DNA of 64,000 nucleotides, taken from contig JAQCEY010000003.1 of assembly GCA_027620075.1 (NCBI GenBank), forward strand, positions 186,001 through 250,000, read 5' to 3'. Below, piece after piece: positions 17,293 to 25,679 of the stretch. This stretch comes from Pseudomonadota bacterium. GTDB taxonomy: Bacteria > Pseudomonadota > Alphaproteobacteria > Rickettsiales > UBA6187. Both the position numbers and the translations under genes were made by a program. The notes below the pieces were generated by a model that was not told where the DNA came from, made no database searches, and worked only from the letters and a program-made list of their open reading frames with translations. Numbering within the stretch: the first letter of the stretch is position 1; every line of letters begins with the position of its first letter.

Positions 17293-18516
17293 ATGAAAAA
17301 GTCAGGACTATCAGCTTTTATCATGCTCTTATTTGCATCAAACCGCAATGCCTGTTCGGCATTTATATCCGAATGGGCTAATTTTGCCAATGATTACGGA
17401 CGTGAACTACCGGATATTCAATATATAAAAAAGCAGTCATACTCTCCAAAGGCGGAGCGTTCTTTAGATGAGCTAAAGTGTTCGGTCGATTATGCACAGC
17501 AAAAGCTGGAAGATTTTTCGCATGGTTTTGTTATAAGCCGTAAAAATAACGGCAATATGGGGGAGTCGGGAGAGGTAACTTTTGTAAAGTTAAGGGGGAC
17601 AAGTTCTCAAATATATTATAACGGGCAATATATGGAAGAGGGCTATATGCCAAGCTCCATTACGGGAAAATTCAACGGTCTGGAAAAAATGGGACGTGAA
17701 AAAAAATTCGCTTCACCTTTTGTGGTCTCAAACGGTGCAAAATCTTTTGACAGGACGTTAGAAAAAATATTAAAAAATCCGGGGCAGGATATTCATGATT
17801 CTGCCAGATTGTCTGTATTTACAAGAAAACCTGAGGAACTTTATGAATTTTGCAGCTATATATTTGAGCATCACAGCCGTAATAAAGAAAATTCAATATT
17901 TGGAATTGACGAGGAAAGCCCTGTTATAGTTAAGGAGTGGAGCCGGAAAAACAGCGGGTTTTTCAGTGCAAAGCTTAACGTGCCTATTAATACGGAAAAC
18001 GGTAAAATATATTCCGAGATAATGTTCGTACCCGAGCATAAAAAAAGCCGCATGGCAACGGACTTGCTTTCTCATACCGCTTATGAGGTGGCACGTAAAG
18101 ATAATAGCGGTTTTTATAATAAGGACGCTTTACGAAAATGGAATGTTGTGGTGAGGGAAGTTCAAAATAACCGTCTGACCGACCTTGACGGGATAATCGG
18201 TGATGAGGTGCGTGCAAAAAACGGTATTGGAGCAGTTACTGCTCGTGATTTTGATATATATAAACTGAAATCATTGTTTAACAGCTACGGCAAATATTAT
18301 GACAGCCCCATAGAACGCAGAAAAACAGAGATGTCCATGATACAAAAAGAGCTAAACAAAAAGGCAATGGAAGATATTTGCCGTGATGAAAACTGGAACC
18401 CCGAACGAATAGAAAGAATGTCCGAAAACTATTCGCTTCCCAAGCATATGGTAAGATTCGCACAGGTAAACAAATATCAAGGGTGCGAGATAAGTTACCC
18501 GATGATGGGGCGTTGA
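17293..18516 (+). CDS. Exported protein with RelA/SpoT-like nucleotidyltransferase features, 407 aa
   Basis: The N-terminus (MKKSGLSAFIMLLFASNRNA) looks like an export signal. Residues about 165-268 follow the order seen in RelA/SpoT-type synthetase domains: DSARLSVF with EELYEFCSYIF (compare the D-x-x-G-x-R and Y-x-V segments), then SGFFSAKLNVPI (compare GYRALHLNV), EIMFVPEHK (compare VEIQ) and SHTAYEVAR (compare HKLYEE). Cytosolic enzymes of this fold make (p)ppGpp or pyrophosphorylate tRNA; an exported version would suggest a toxin or effector. Several canonical residues differ, so activity is uncertain. The remaining regions match nothing I know. Confidence 0.5.
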   Translation: MKKSGLSAFIMLLFASNRNACSAFISEWANFANDYGRELPDIQYIKKQSYSPKAERSLDELKCSVDYAQQKLEDFSHGFVISRKNNGNMGESGEVTFVKLRGTSSQIYYNGQYMEEGYMPSSITGKFNGLEKMGREKKFASPFVVSNGAKSFDRTLEKILKNPGQDIHDSARLSVFTRKPEELYEFCSYIFEHHSRNKENSIFGIDEESPVIVKEWSRKNSGFFSAKLNVPINTENGKIYSEIMFVPEHKKSRMATDLLSHTAYEVARKDNSGFYNKDALRKWNVVVREVQNNRLTDLDGIIGDEVRAKNGIGAVTARDFDIYKLKSLFNSYGKYYDSPIERRKTEMSMIQKELNKKAMEDICRDENWNPERIERMSENYSLPKHMVRFAQVNKYQGCEISYPMMGR

Positions 18517-18647
18517 GTGTTAAAAACCCCGTCTCGCAGGGGGAACTTAAAGAATTATGCAGAGGTCTTTTGTTGGAGTTTTTGAAAGAGCAGAATCATA
18601 CTTTGCTTTTAATGATGAGGAAAAAATTAGCGTATATTAAGAACTAA
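18513..18647 (+). CDS. Possible 44-aa coupled small ORF
   Basis: A TTG start at 18513 overlaps the TGA stop of the preceding gene (TTGA). The frame then encodes a basic, Leu-rich helix (GELKELCRGLLLEFLKEQ ... RKKLAYIKN) to the stop at 18645-18647. The overlap would allow coupled translation, for instance of an immunity or partner peptide. There is no other support, and its end overlaps the convergent Shedu-like gene by four bases. Confidence 0.3.
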   Translation: MSVKNPVSQGELKELCRGLLLEFLKEQNHTLLLMMRKKLAYIKN

Positions 18648-19270
18648 TAAACTGCAACCGGCTCTCTTTGTTCTGCAAAAGATGGATAATCTTCTAAAAT
18701 TACACTAATAATATTATCCCATGTATATAAATTTATTCGTTCTTTGTATAAATACTGCTGGCGTTTAAAAGAAGGCAAAGTCAGTGAAGGGTTATTTGAA
18801 CTCCTTCCTATTATTATGCCTCCCATTTCCGGATGCACATTTGAAGCACCTATTAAATCTCTAAAAGTGCCGTCAACATTACTTACATCATGGATATAAT
18901 CTAGTAACTGGGTTTCCGCTTCTATTAAGTGTTCCGTAGGTAAAGGTCTACCGTTTTTAACTTTATCAAAAATTGAATTCTTGGGACTTTTGCATTCATA
19001 AAGAATTACTTTTTTACGAGGGAGGGAATGTGTTTCTGGGTTTGATAAGGTATGTGGCGTTCCACATATAATAATATCTGCTCTTGTTCCTATACCGGAG
19101 GTGCAATATTCTGTATAAGCATATTCTAATCTTATATTATGCTTCTTAGCCAATACTTGGCTAAATGGCACAAGCTTATCACGGCACGGATTTTCTCCTT
19201 CGTTCTCAATTGCACTTTTGAGTGCATCAAACGATTCTTTAGTAGGATAAAATTCACTGAATGAATTCAT
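18644..19270 (-). CDS. Shedu-like (DUF4263-type) PD-(D/E)XK nuclease domain protein, 208 aa
   Basis: Motifs fit the Shedu/SduA nuclease core: RADIIICG with Asp65, LYECKSPK with Glu92 and Lys94 (the E-x-K active site), AETQLLDYI around residues 118-126, GGIIIGRS at 150-157, and a late NLYTWDNIISVI segment. Shedu proteins are single-gene phage-defence nucleases, usually 350-400 residues with a variable N-terminal part; this one is only 208 residues. Its ATG overlaps the TAA of a truncated upstream frame (TAATG), so it was probably the second gene of a coupled pair. An IS3-family element starts 98 bp upstream. It could instead be another restriction-type nuclease. Confidence 0.55.
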   Translation of the reverse strand: MNSFSEFYPTKESFDALKSAIENEGENPCRDKLVPFSQVLAKKHNIRLEYAYTEYCTSGIGTRADIIICGTPHTLSNPETHSLPRKKVILYECKSPKNSIFDKVKNGRPLPTEHLIEAETQLLDYIHDVSNVDGTFRDLIGASNVHPEMGGIIIGRSSNNPSLTLPSFKRQQYLYKERINLYTWDNIISVILEDYPSFAEQREPVAVY

Positions 19271-19368
19271 TATGCAGCTACTACATGTTTTGGTTGGTGA
19301 GTTTCATCCGGCTGTACAAGTTTACCGGTATTTAAATCCCTAAACATAAATTGGTTGCCAAGGAAATC
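19270..19368 (-). pseudogene. 3' remnant of a gene upstream of the Shedu-like nuclease
   Basis: From the IS boundary at 19368 an open frame reads DFLGNQFMFRDLNTGKLVQP, then about 12 more residues, and stops at TAA (19272-19270), which overlaps the ATG of the nuclease gene. The 5' part is missing. The sequence beyond the other end of the IS (20607-20654) is only 48 bp long before the kinase gene, so the missing part was deleted rather than just interrupted. The family of the lost gene cannot be told from 32 residues. Confidence 0.45.
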
Positions 19369-19383
19369 TGACCTGTCAACCCT

Positions 19384-20211
19384 TTAGCGAACAGCCTTTT
19401 TAATAATCCTTGCATCCTCTTCAAACTCAGCAGGAGAGCTGTATCCGATGGTTGAGTGAGCTCTGATTCTATTGTAAAACCCCTCGATATATTCAAAAAT
19501 AGCAGCCTTTGCCTGTTTTTGATTGGCAAAATTATTCATTTGTGGTATCTCCCGTTTTAAGGTGCTGAAGAAGCTCTCGGATGTCGCATTATCCCAACAA
19601 TCACCTTTGCGACTCATGCTTTGAATAATTTTATGGTCTTGCAGAATAGCTCGGTGTGATTTGGCACAATATTGACTGCCCCTATCGCTATGCCAGATTA
19701 GACCTTTGCCGGGTTTTCTGCTCCAAATAGCCATTGTCAGTGCGTCATTCACCAAAGAGCTCTTCAGGCTTGTATTCATTGACCATCCGACTATTTTGCG
19801 TGAATATAAATCCATCACCGTAGCCAGATAAAGAAAGCCATTTTTAGTTGGGATATAGGTGATATCGCCTGCCCAAACACGATTTGCTGCGTCCGCATAA
19901 AACTGGCGTTGTAGCAAATTGGGTGCAATATATCGCGTGTGATTAGAGTCGGTTGTAACCTTGAATTTATGCTTTATTTTGCATTGTAAACCAGATAGTT
20001 GCATCAGTCGGGCGATGCGTTTGCGACTGATTTTAATGCCACGCTGTTGCAACCTGCTTTGAATACTTCTTGTGCCATAATTTTCACGACCTTCGACAAA
20101 TATGGCTTTGATTTTCTGTGTTAAAAGTGCGTTGTAATAGGCCCGTTTTGACAACGGATTCTTGCACCAAGCATAATATCGGCTGCGTGCAACATGCAGG
20201 ATTTTACACAT
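19384..20211 (-). CDS. IS3-family transposase OrfB (DDE domain)
   Basis: A 275-residue open frame with the rve integrase core. The DDE residues lie in VWAGDITYIPT, LIWHSDRGSQY and CWDNATSESFFSTLKRE. The true protein is probably an OrfAB fusion. The same frame continues upstream of the ATG (YAWIKEFQGVFPVSEMCKIL) back to the A6G slippery site in orfA. All catalytic residues are present, so the element may be active. Confidence 0.95.
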   Translation of the reverse strand: MCKILHVARSRYYAWCKNPLSKRAYYNALLTQKIKAIFVEGRENYGTRSIQSRLQQRGIKISRKRIARLMQLSGLQCKIKHKFKVTTDSNHTRYIAPNLLQRQFYADAANRVWAGDITYIPTKNGFLYLATVMDLYSRKIVGWSMNTSLKSSLVNDALTMAIWSRKPGKGLIWHSDRGSQYCAKSHRAILQDHKIIQSMSRKGDCWDNATSESFFSTLKREIPQMNNFANQKQAKAAIFEYIEGFYNRIRAHSTIGYSSPAEFEEDARIIKKAVR

Positions 20212-20258
20212 TTCCGATACTGGAAAGACTCCTTGAAATTCCTTTATCCATGCGTACT

Positions 20259-20543
20259 TTACTGAATTTCCTTGGCAAAATACGCTGCCGCCTTTTTTAA
20301 GATGTCACGTTCCAACTCAGCCTGTGCCAATGCTTTTTTCAGACGTTTATTTTCTGCGACAATATTGTCATTAACAGGATTCTTAATGGATTCGTCCGTC
20401 ACAGAACTGAGCCAATTATAAAGCGTATTAACGTTGATTCCAAGCTCTCTGGCAACCTCAGATGCAGAATGATTAGCCTCACGAACCAGCGAAATTGCCT
20501 GATTCTTAAATTCAGGCGAATAAAAACTCCTTTTCTTTGTCAT
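20259..20543 (-). CDS. IS3-family transposase OrfA
   Basis: A 94-residue protein with an N-terminal helix-turn-helix (YSPEFKNQAISLVREANHSA, VARELGINVNTLYNW) and a C-terminal leucine-zipper-like helix (ENKRLKKALAQAELERDILKKA), the standard OrfA plan. It recognises the element's ends. It ends 48 bp before the first ATG of orfB. Confidence 0.93.
   Translation of the reverse strand: MTKKRSFYSPEFKNQAISLVREANHSASEVARELGINVNTLYNWLSSVTDESIKNPVNDNIVAENKRLKKALAQAELERDILKKAAAYFAKEIQ
20292..20298 (-). promoter_or_regulatory. Programmed -1 frameshift slippery site of the IS element
   Basis: On the minus strand the codons TTA AAA AAG give an A-AAA-AAG heptamer near the end of orfA. A -1 slip here joins orfA to the upstream open part of the orfB frame. 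This is the known way IS3-family elements make the OrfAB transposase. Confidence 0.7.
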
Positions 20544-20654
20544 AATAATATTCCTTTAGGTTGAAATCCTTCTATAGGATTTGTCCGCTAAAGTATAGCC
20601 ACTTCAGTTTATCGATGGCAGTGAAATATAACCCAGTAGGCTAGGCTTAGATAC

Positions 20655-23042
20655 CTACTCGGAGGTATCTCTTAACTTTCGTAAGGTATCTTCTATCTTT
20701 TCTATAGTTATGGGCTTAGGGAGAAAATCTGTCATACCTGCATTCAAGCATATTTCTTTATCACCAACAAGTGCATTAGCAGTTAGTGCTATTATTGGAG
20801 GACACAAATATTGATTGTCACGGTAATGCTCTAGAATTAATTTTGTAGCCTGATATCCGTCCATAATTGGCATTTGACAATCCATAAGTATTAAATCAAA
20901 ACGTTTAACTTTAACGACATCAACGGCCTCCTTGCCATTATTAGCTATAGTTACAACGCAACCGCAGTCTTCAAGCATTTGTTTTGCAACCATTTGATTT
21001 ACACGATTGTCTTCAACCAAGAGAACCTGGTTGCTATCGTTCTCATTAGTAATATCAGTATTTCCTTTAACATCATCCTCATCAATAATAGATAAATCAT
21101 CGTTTAGAGGCTTTATATCATAAAAAAAGTGTTCAGTTTTTATACCATCCAGTAAACCATCTTTATGCAAACTATATAGTTTTTGTAAAATAGATATAAG
21201 ACTATCACCATGAACTGGCTTAGAAAGAAAAGCATTAAACCCAGCTTTCTCAAATCTTGATATATCACAATTTACTACCGATGACAAAGCTATTAAGAGT
21301 ATATCCTTACCAACTTTTTCACGAATAATCTTCGCAAATTCTATACCGTCTATTTCAGGCATTAAATAATCAATTATAGCAATATCAAAACTATTACCAC
21401 ATGCGCAATTTTCCATAATAACATCTAACGCACGCTTTGGAAATTGAGAGCTTTCTAAAGAAATATTAGGGATAGTATTAAGATGCTCTTGTATAATTAC
21501 ACAGTTTAATTCTACATCATCGACTATAAGAATTTTTATTCCATCAAGAACATCATTATCACCGAGCTTAAGTAAGGTTTCTACCGGAGTAATTTCTTTA
21601 CTTTTTTTCAGCTGTATCGTGAAAGAGAATGTAGACCCTTTGTTTTTGTCACTATCAACAACTAATTCACCTCCCATTAATTTTACAAGGTTATACGCAA
21701 TCGCCAAGCCTAAGCCAGTTCCTCCATATATTCTAGTTGTAGACGCATCAGCCTGAATAAATTTATCAAATATTGTTTTTTGTTGATCTTTAGCTATTCC
21801 AACACCTGTATCTTTAACCTCAAAGCTAATGTGTGCATAATTATCATTATTATCTGTAATTATTCTAATTATAAGTGACACATATCCTTTGTCAGTAAAT
21901 TTTATGGCATTGCCAACAAGATTGAAAAGTATTTGTCTTATATGTTTAGAATCACCTTCAAAATGAGAAGGTGATTTAGCAGGGTAATATAAAATTAATT
22001 CAATCCCTTTATCTTGTGCTACTGATAAAAGCAATAAGATTATCGCATTGCATACACTTCTTAAATCAAACGGTGCTTTTTCAATATTAAGACTACCTGA
22101 CTCGATTTTTGATATGTCCAAAATATCATTAATGATATCAAGAAGTGCCGTACTTGAAGACATAATAGTATTTGCAAAATTCTTTTGCTTATCATCAAGC
22201 TTCGTACGCAAAAGTAATGATACCATTCCCATTATCCCATTCATGGGTGTTCGTATTTCATGGCTCATATTAGCAAGGAACTCACTCTTTGCCTTATTAG
22301 CTTTTTCAGATACTATTACAGCCTCTTGGAGGCTTTTTTCACGCTTTGAAATATTATGAATCATTTCGTTAAAATAATCTACCAAGTCTCCGATTTCATC
22401 AGAATACATTTTTTCTACTCGAATATCGTAGTTGCCTGTATTTGAAATTAACTCCGATGTTTGCAACAAGTTTCTGACAGGGTTTGTAATAATCTTTCTG
22501 AAAAACGTAATAAGTATTAAACTTAACATAACAGCAATTACAGCTGCGATAACCGCATAAATGATAAATTTTGTTACCGTATTCTTTATATGACTCAAAT
22601 CTGAATAAATATATAAAGTACCAACTAAATAATCTCTGTATAAAATAGGCTCTGATAACGCAAAACCGTTTTTATCCTGCACTAAATCTTTATTGATATC
22701 TTCAGGACACTGCATCTTGCTACTTTTACGTAAATATGATGCTACTAACTCATCGTATTCTCCATATAAACAGGCAGCCTTAATAGATAATTTTGCAGAA
22801 AGAGATTCTAGCTTTTTCTTTGCAAGATTTCTATTGTCATGGATAAGAGGGTCAATATTACTTTCTCCTACAATATTGAGTAAAAGATTTATTTCTTTAA
22901 GAGAAGATTCCTTCATTGATTTTGTATAGTAGATGATAAAAAAGATACTTAGCATCATTATACTAATTGTACCTATCGCAGTTACAAGAAGCGCTAATTT
23001 ATTTTTTATAGATAAGTTAAGTACTTTATTTACAAACACCAT
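20655..23042 (-). CDS. Hybrid sensor histidine kinase with CHASE8-like sensor and two receiver domains
   Basis: 795 residues. TM1 is at about 13-38 and TM2 at about 160-183, flanking a periplasmic domain of about 120 residues whose motifs ([20 protein letters not shown], later ASYLRKSS) look like CHASE8. HAMP follows, then HisKA with the phospho-His box [11 protein letters not shown], HATPase ([27 protein letters not shown]), and two receivers: [10 protein letters not shown] and [10 protein letters not shown], each keeping its Asp and Lys. No HPt domain is present, so a separate one is needed. The gene sits 19 bp downstream of a Tsx-like channel gene, probably one operon. Its ligand may be what the channel admits. 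Confidence 0.92.
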   Translation of the reverse strand: MVFVNKVLNLSIKNKLALLVTAIGTISIMMLSIFFIIYYTKSMKESSLKEINLLLNIVGESNIDPLIHDNRNLAKKKLESLSAKLSIKAACLYGEYDELVASYLRKSSKMQCPEDINKDLVQDKNGFALSEPILYRDYLVGTLYIYSDLSHIKNTVTKFIIYAVIAAVIAVMLSLILITFFRKIITNPVRNLLQTSELISNTGNYDIRVEKMYSDEIGDLVDYFNEMIHNISKREKSLQEAVIVSEKANKAKSEFLANMSHEIRTPMNGIMGMVSLLLRTKLDDKQKNFANTIMSSSTALLDIINDILDISKIESGSLNIEKAPFDLRSVCNAIILLLLSVAQDKGIELILYYPAKSPSHFEGDSKHIRQILFNLVGNAIKFTDKGYVSLIIRIITDNNDNYAHISFEVKDTGVGIAKDQQKTIFDKFIQADASTTRIYGGTGLGLAIAYNLVKLMGGELVVDSDKNKGSTFSFTIQLKKSKEITPVETLLKLGDNDVLDGIKILIVDDVELNCVIIQEHLNTIPNISLESSQFPKRALDVIMENCACGNSFDIAIIDYLMPEIDGIEFAKIIREKVGKDILLIALSSVVNCDISRFEKAGFNAFLSKPVHGDSLISILQKLYSLHKDGLLDGIKTEHFFYDIKPLNDDLSIIDEDDVKGNTDITNENDSNQVLLVEDNRVNQMVAKQMLEDCGCVVTIANNGKEAVDVVKVKRFDLILMDCQMPIMDGYQATKLILEHYRDNQYLCPPIIALTANALVGDKEICLNAGMTDFLPKPITIEKIEDTLRKLRDTSE

Positions 23043-23061
23043 TCATATAACGAAATAAATT

Positions 23062-23802
23062 TTAGAATATAAATTTAACAATTGCTTGGGGGGCGTGCTC
23101 TTCTATGCCATTGACACCAAATTTATTATGCCAATACTGGTATTCTAGTCCACCATACAACCTATTTGGCTTATTCCAAACATCACCTATATCAAGAAGG
23201 AATTGTGGAACTATAGTTAGGTTTTCTTCCAAATTATCTTCCCCACCTGCCCAATCAGCAAAACCGTTAATAGTCATTTTTCGGTTTCCTATAGGAAACC
23301 GGTAGTCCCAAACAGCACTAATCTGATAAGTTGAGCCGCTTAAATTTTCGTTATCACGCACATACCCATTTAACATAAAATAACTAAATCCTGGTATTTT
23401 AACATTTGTGCCCAGTCCGTATAAATACACTCTGATATTGTCACTGCCGAATTCAAGCTGTGTCGCAATCAACACATCATTTATAATCCCATAGTCTAGT
23501 TGCTTATCTAGAACCTTGCCCAAACTTATCCGCGGATGTAATTCCCCATATACCTTTGTACTGGAGTTTTCCAAGAAACTTATGTCAGTAAAAAAGAATG
23601 TATCCCCATACTCCCAACCATTTGCATGCTCAAATGTTATAATTTCCCGGTCTTGATCGCCAAGCTGATAGTTTCCTCCATGAGAAAAAGTAATACTATT
23701 AGATTGCCAGTTATCCGCATATGCAATATTTGATGTTAAGCAAATCAAAGAGCATATGGTGCATGTTTTTAATAATTTTAAGATAGGTATAACAATCCTC
23801 AT
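23062..23802 (-). CDS. Tsx-like outer-membrane channel protein
   Basis: A 246-residue protein. A signal peptide (ending NIAYA) is followed by alternating beta-strand sequence with the Tsx/OmpK-type pattern: NWQSNSITFSHGGNYQLGDQ, FEHANGWEYGDTFFFTDISF, YGELHPRISLGKVL, and a final strand HAPQAIVKFIF ending in Phe. Family members form small beta-barrels for nucleosides or similar solutes. GGAG eight bases before the ATG at 23802 fixes the start; the frame runs 15 codons further upstream. The hybrid kinase follows directly, and the methyltransferase trio is divergent. Confidence 0.8.
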   Translation of the reverse strand: MRIVIPILKLLKTCTICSLICLTSNIAYADNWQSNSITFSHGGNYQLGDQDREIITFEHANGWEYGDTFFFTDISFLENSSTKVYGELHPRISLGKVLDKQLDYGIINDVLIATQLEFGSDNIRVYLYGLGTNVKIPGFSYFMLNGYVRDNENLSGSTYQISAVWDYRFPIGNRKMTINGFADWAGGEDNLEENLTIVPQFLLDIGDVWNKPNRLYGGLEYQYWHNKFGVNGIEEHAPQAIVKFIF

Positions 23803-23956
23803 TTTTAAAACTCCAATATTTAACTTATATATGTATATAACAAACAATATTTAATTTATATATGTATACAATGCAATTACTAGTTGATTATTTATCGCAG
23901 TATCTATAACTTTAGTAAGTATATAATAATATGTAACAAATATTTAGAGACCTCGA

Positions 23957-24898
23957 GTGACTAAAGAAAAATCCGATCCCGGCAAATGGTTTGAAGCTTT
24001 TCAAAACAACACCAACCAAAAACAATTAACAAAGCAATTATTGGCCGGCTTTCTTAGTAAAGCATTTCCAGGCAAAAAAGACTTGAAGCTTTTGGATATA
24101 GGTTGTGCTAGTGCATCGCTAACATCAGATGTTATTAAAGATTTAGGTAATACCAATATATTCTATATTGGTATTGACGGCGAAGAGGAAGCTCTATCCG
24201 AGGCTAGGTTGAATTTAGTATCAAGTAAAGTTACAAATCCAACTCTTATTAAAGGTGACTGTTTTTCAAAGGGCATACAAAAAGATTTACCCGAAATTGA
24301 CGTGATGCTTGCATCTCATGTAGGGTACTACGCGAAAGACGTTGCAGAATTTACGGGTGACTATATGGATAAATTATCACCGAAAGGTGTAGCTGTCTTT
24401 ATTCATGATGCACCTGAGTCCGACATAAACCAGCTGCGTACCGATTTTGCAGCCAATATAAAACTCAATACAGCATCAGTTATGGAAGAGAATTTGAGAG
24501 ATAATTATGACATGCGTGCTTTATCATATAAAACATTATTACAATTTCCTGAGAATATGAATCAATTATGGGAACCACTAGAGACCCGAGATGCATCCCA
24601 TATTCCGAATTTTGAAGTGGCAAAACATTTGCTGGAGTTTGTAGTTCAACAGCCTCTTGAAAAATTGAAGAAAGAAGGAGAGCTGCCCAAATATCTAGAT
24701 AATGTTAAGGAAAAATTAGGTAATCAAAATAATTGTCTCATTATACGCAGTCGTTTGCAGGTTGCCGTAAGAAAAGATCATGAAACCGGGTTTGAAGGAC
24801 AATTGGGGGAAGCCTTTGAGTCTTTGAAAGAAAACGCTCAGGGTTTAGAAAAAATAACTACAACACCGCAAGAAAGCAAGATAATGAAAGTAGCATAA
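23957..24898 (+). CDS. SAM-dependent methyltransferase 1 (class I), 313 aa
   Basis: Starts with GTG. The Rossmann motif I reads LLDIGCASASL (residues about 44-54), a departure from the usual GxGxG. Motif II acidic (YIGIDGEEEAL) and the later VMLASHVGYYAKD and GVAVFIHDAPES segments fit class I enzymes. It is a paralogue of the protein at 25680-26705: both begin with an N-terminal FxxNTNQKxLT block and share the C-terminal pattern LPxxxxxVxxKxxxxxxxLIIRSxxQ. The overall shape is reminiscent of histamine-N-methyltransferase-like proteins; the substrate is unknown. It is divergent from the Tsx/kinase operon. Confidence 0.75.
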   Translation: MTKEKSDPGKWFEAFQNNTNQKQLTKQLLAGFLSKAFPGKKDLKLLDIGCASASLTSDVIKDLGNTNIFYIGIDGEEEALSEARLNLVSSKVTNPTLIKGDCFSKGIQKDLPEIDVMLASHVGYYAKDVAEFTGDYMDKLSPKGVAVFIHDAPESDINQLRTDFAANIKLNTASVMEENLRDNYDMRALSYKTLLQFPENMNQLWEPLETRDASHIPNFEVAKHLLEFVVQQPLEKLKKEGELPKYLDNVKEKLGNQNNCLIIRSRLQVAVRKDHETGFEGQLGEAFESLKENAQGLEKITTTPQESKIMKVA

Positions 24899-24919
24899 GA
24901 ACAAAATGTTGGGTATAAA

Positions 24920-25657
24920 ATGATAAAAAGAATCTTTTTGGTGTTTTTGATACAGTTTTTATTTATTAGTATTTCTTCAAGAGTCGAAGCTAAAGAAATA
25001 AAAGTAGCTGTAGGTTTTGCAGTTGCGCCATATATAATAGCTGATACCCAAAGCGGCATTGAACTTGATATCATTCGAGAAGCTCTGGAATATAAAGGGT
25101 ATAGCATGAAAACCATTCATGTTCCTTTTATAGAAATTGATCGGGCAATTATTGACAAGGGTGCAGATGCTATAGCCACAGTTGAGGAAAAGATAGGTAT
25201 TGACGGTCATTTCTCTGATCACGTAATTACATATACTAATTATGCAATATCTTTAGCTTCTAAAAACCTAACCATTAATTCAATAGACGATTTAATAGAT
25301 AAAAAAGTTACATCATTTCAATTATCAACAAAATATTTAGGACATAAGTTTGCTGAGATGGCAGAGGCGAATCCACGCTTTAGGGAAAAAGAAAAACATA
25401 CATTGTCAATAAAAGTGTTATTTAACGAGCAGTCGGATGTCGCTATTATGGATAAGAATATTTTTCTTTATTATAGCAAAGATGTAAAAGATGAAGCTGA
25501 TACCACCAAACCTGTCATATATCATGACATATTTCCTGCTAATGAATATAAAGTAGTCTTCAAGGATAAAGATGTTCGTGATGATTTTAATGAAGGCTTA
25601 AAGCACCTCAAAGATTCAGGTCGTTATCAGCAAATATATAATAAATATTTAAAATAA
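24920..25657 (+). CDS. Periplasmic amino-acid-type solute-binding protein (SBP_bac_3)
   Basis: A signal peptide (ending RVEA) precedes a 220-residue bilobal binding protein. KEIKVAVGFAVAPYIIADTQ, GIELDIIREALEYKGYSMKT and the late FKDKDVRDDFNEGLKHLKDSGRYQQIYNKYL are hallmarks of family 3 binding proteins. No ABC permease or ATPase lies nearby, so it may serve sensing rather than uptake. It sits between two paralogous methyltransferase genes (21 and 22 bp spacers), which strongly implies one operon. Confidence 0.85.
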   Translation: MIKRIFLVFLIQFLFISISSRVEAKEIKVAVGFAVAPYIIADTQSGIELDIIREALEYKGYSMKTIHVPFIEIDRAIIDKGADAIATVEEKIGIDGHFSDHVITYTNYAISLASKNLTINSIDDLIDKKVTSFQLSTKYLGHKFAEMAEANPRFREKEKHTLSIKVLFNEQSDVAIMDKNIFLYYSKDVKDEADTTKPVIYHDIFPANEYKVVFKDKDVRDDFNEGLKHLKDSGRYQQIYNKYLK

Positions 25658-25679
25658 TATCTTATACGAAAGGTAATTC

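Larger units (their letters stand above)
19369..20606 (-). mobile_element. IS3-family insertion sequence, about 1.24 kb
   Basis: Complete-looking element with orfA and orfB in the IS3-family arrangement. Terminal inverted repeats are imperfect: TGAAGTGGCTATACTTTAGCG at the 20606 end and TGACCTGTCAACCCTTTAGCG at the 19369 end (about 15 of 21 matching, with CTTTAGCG fully conserved). No 3-5 bp target duplication is visible (ATC on the left flank, GTT on the right), which suggests a deletion next to the element after insertion. Confidence 0.9.

Noticed and set aside
19369..20606. Target-site duplication of the IS3 element
   Set aside because: Flanking triplets (ATC and GTT) differ, so no duplication can be claimed; an adjacent deletion is the simpler reading.
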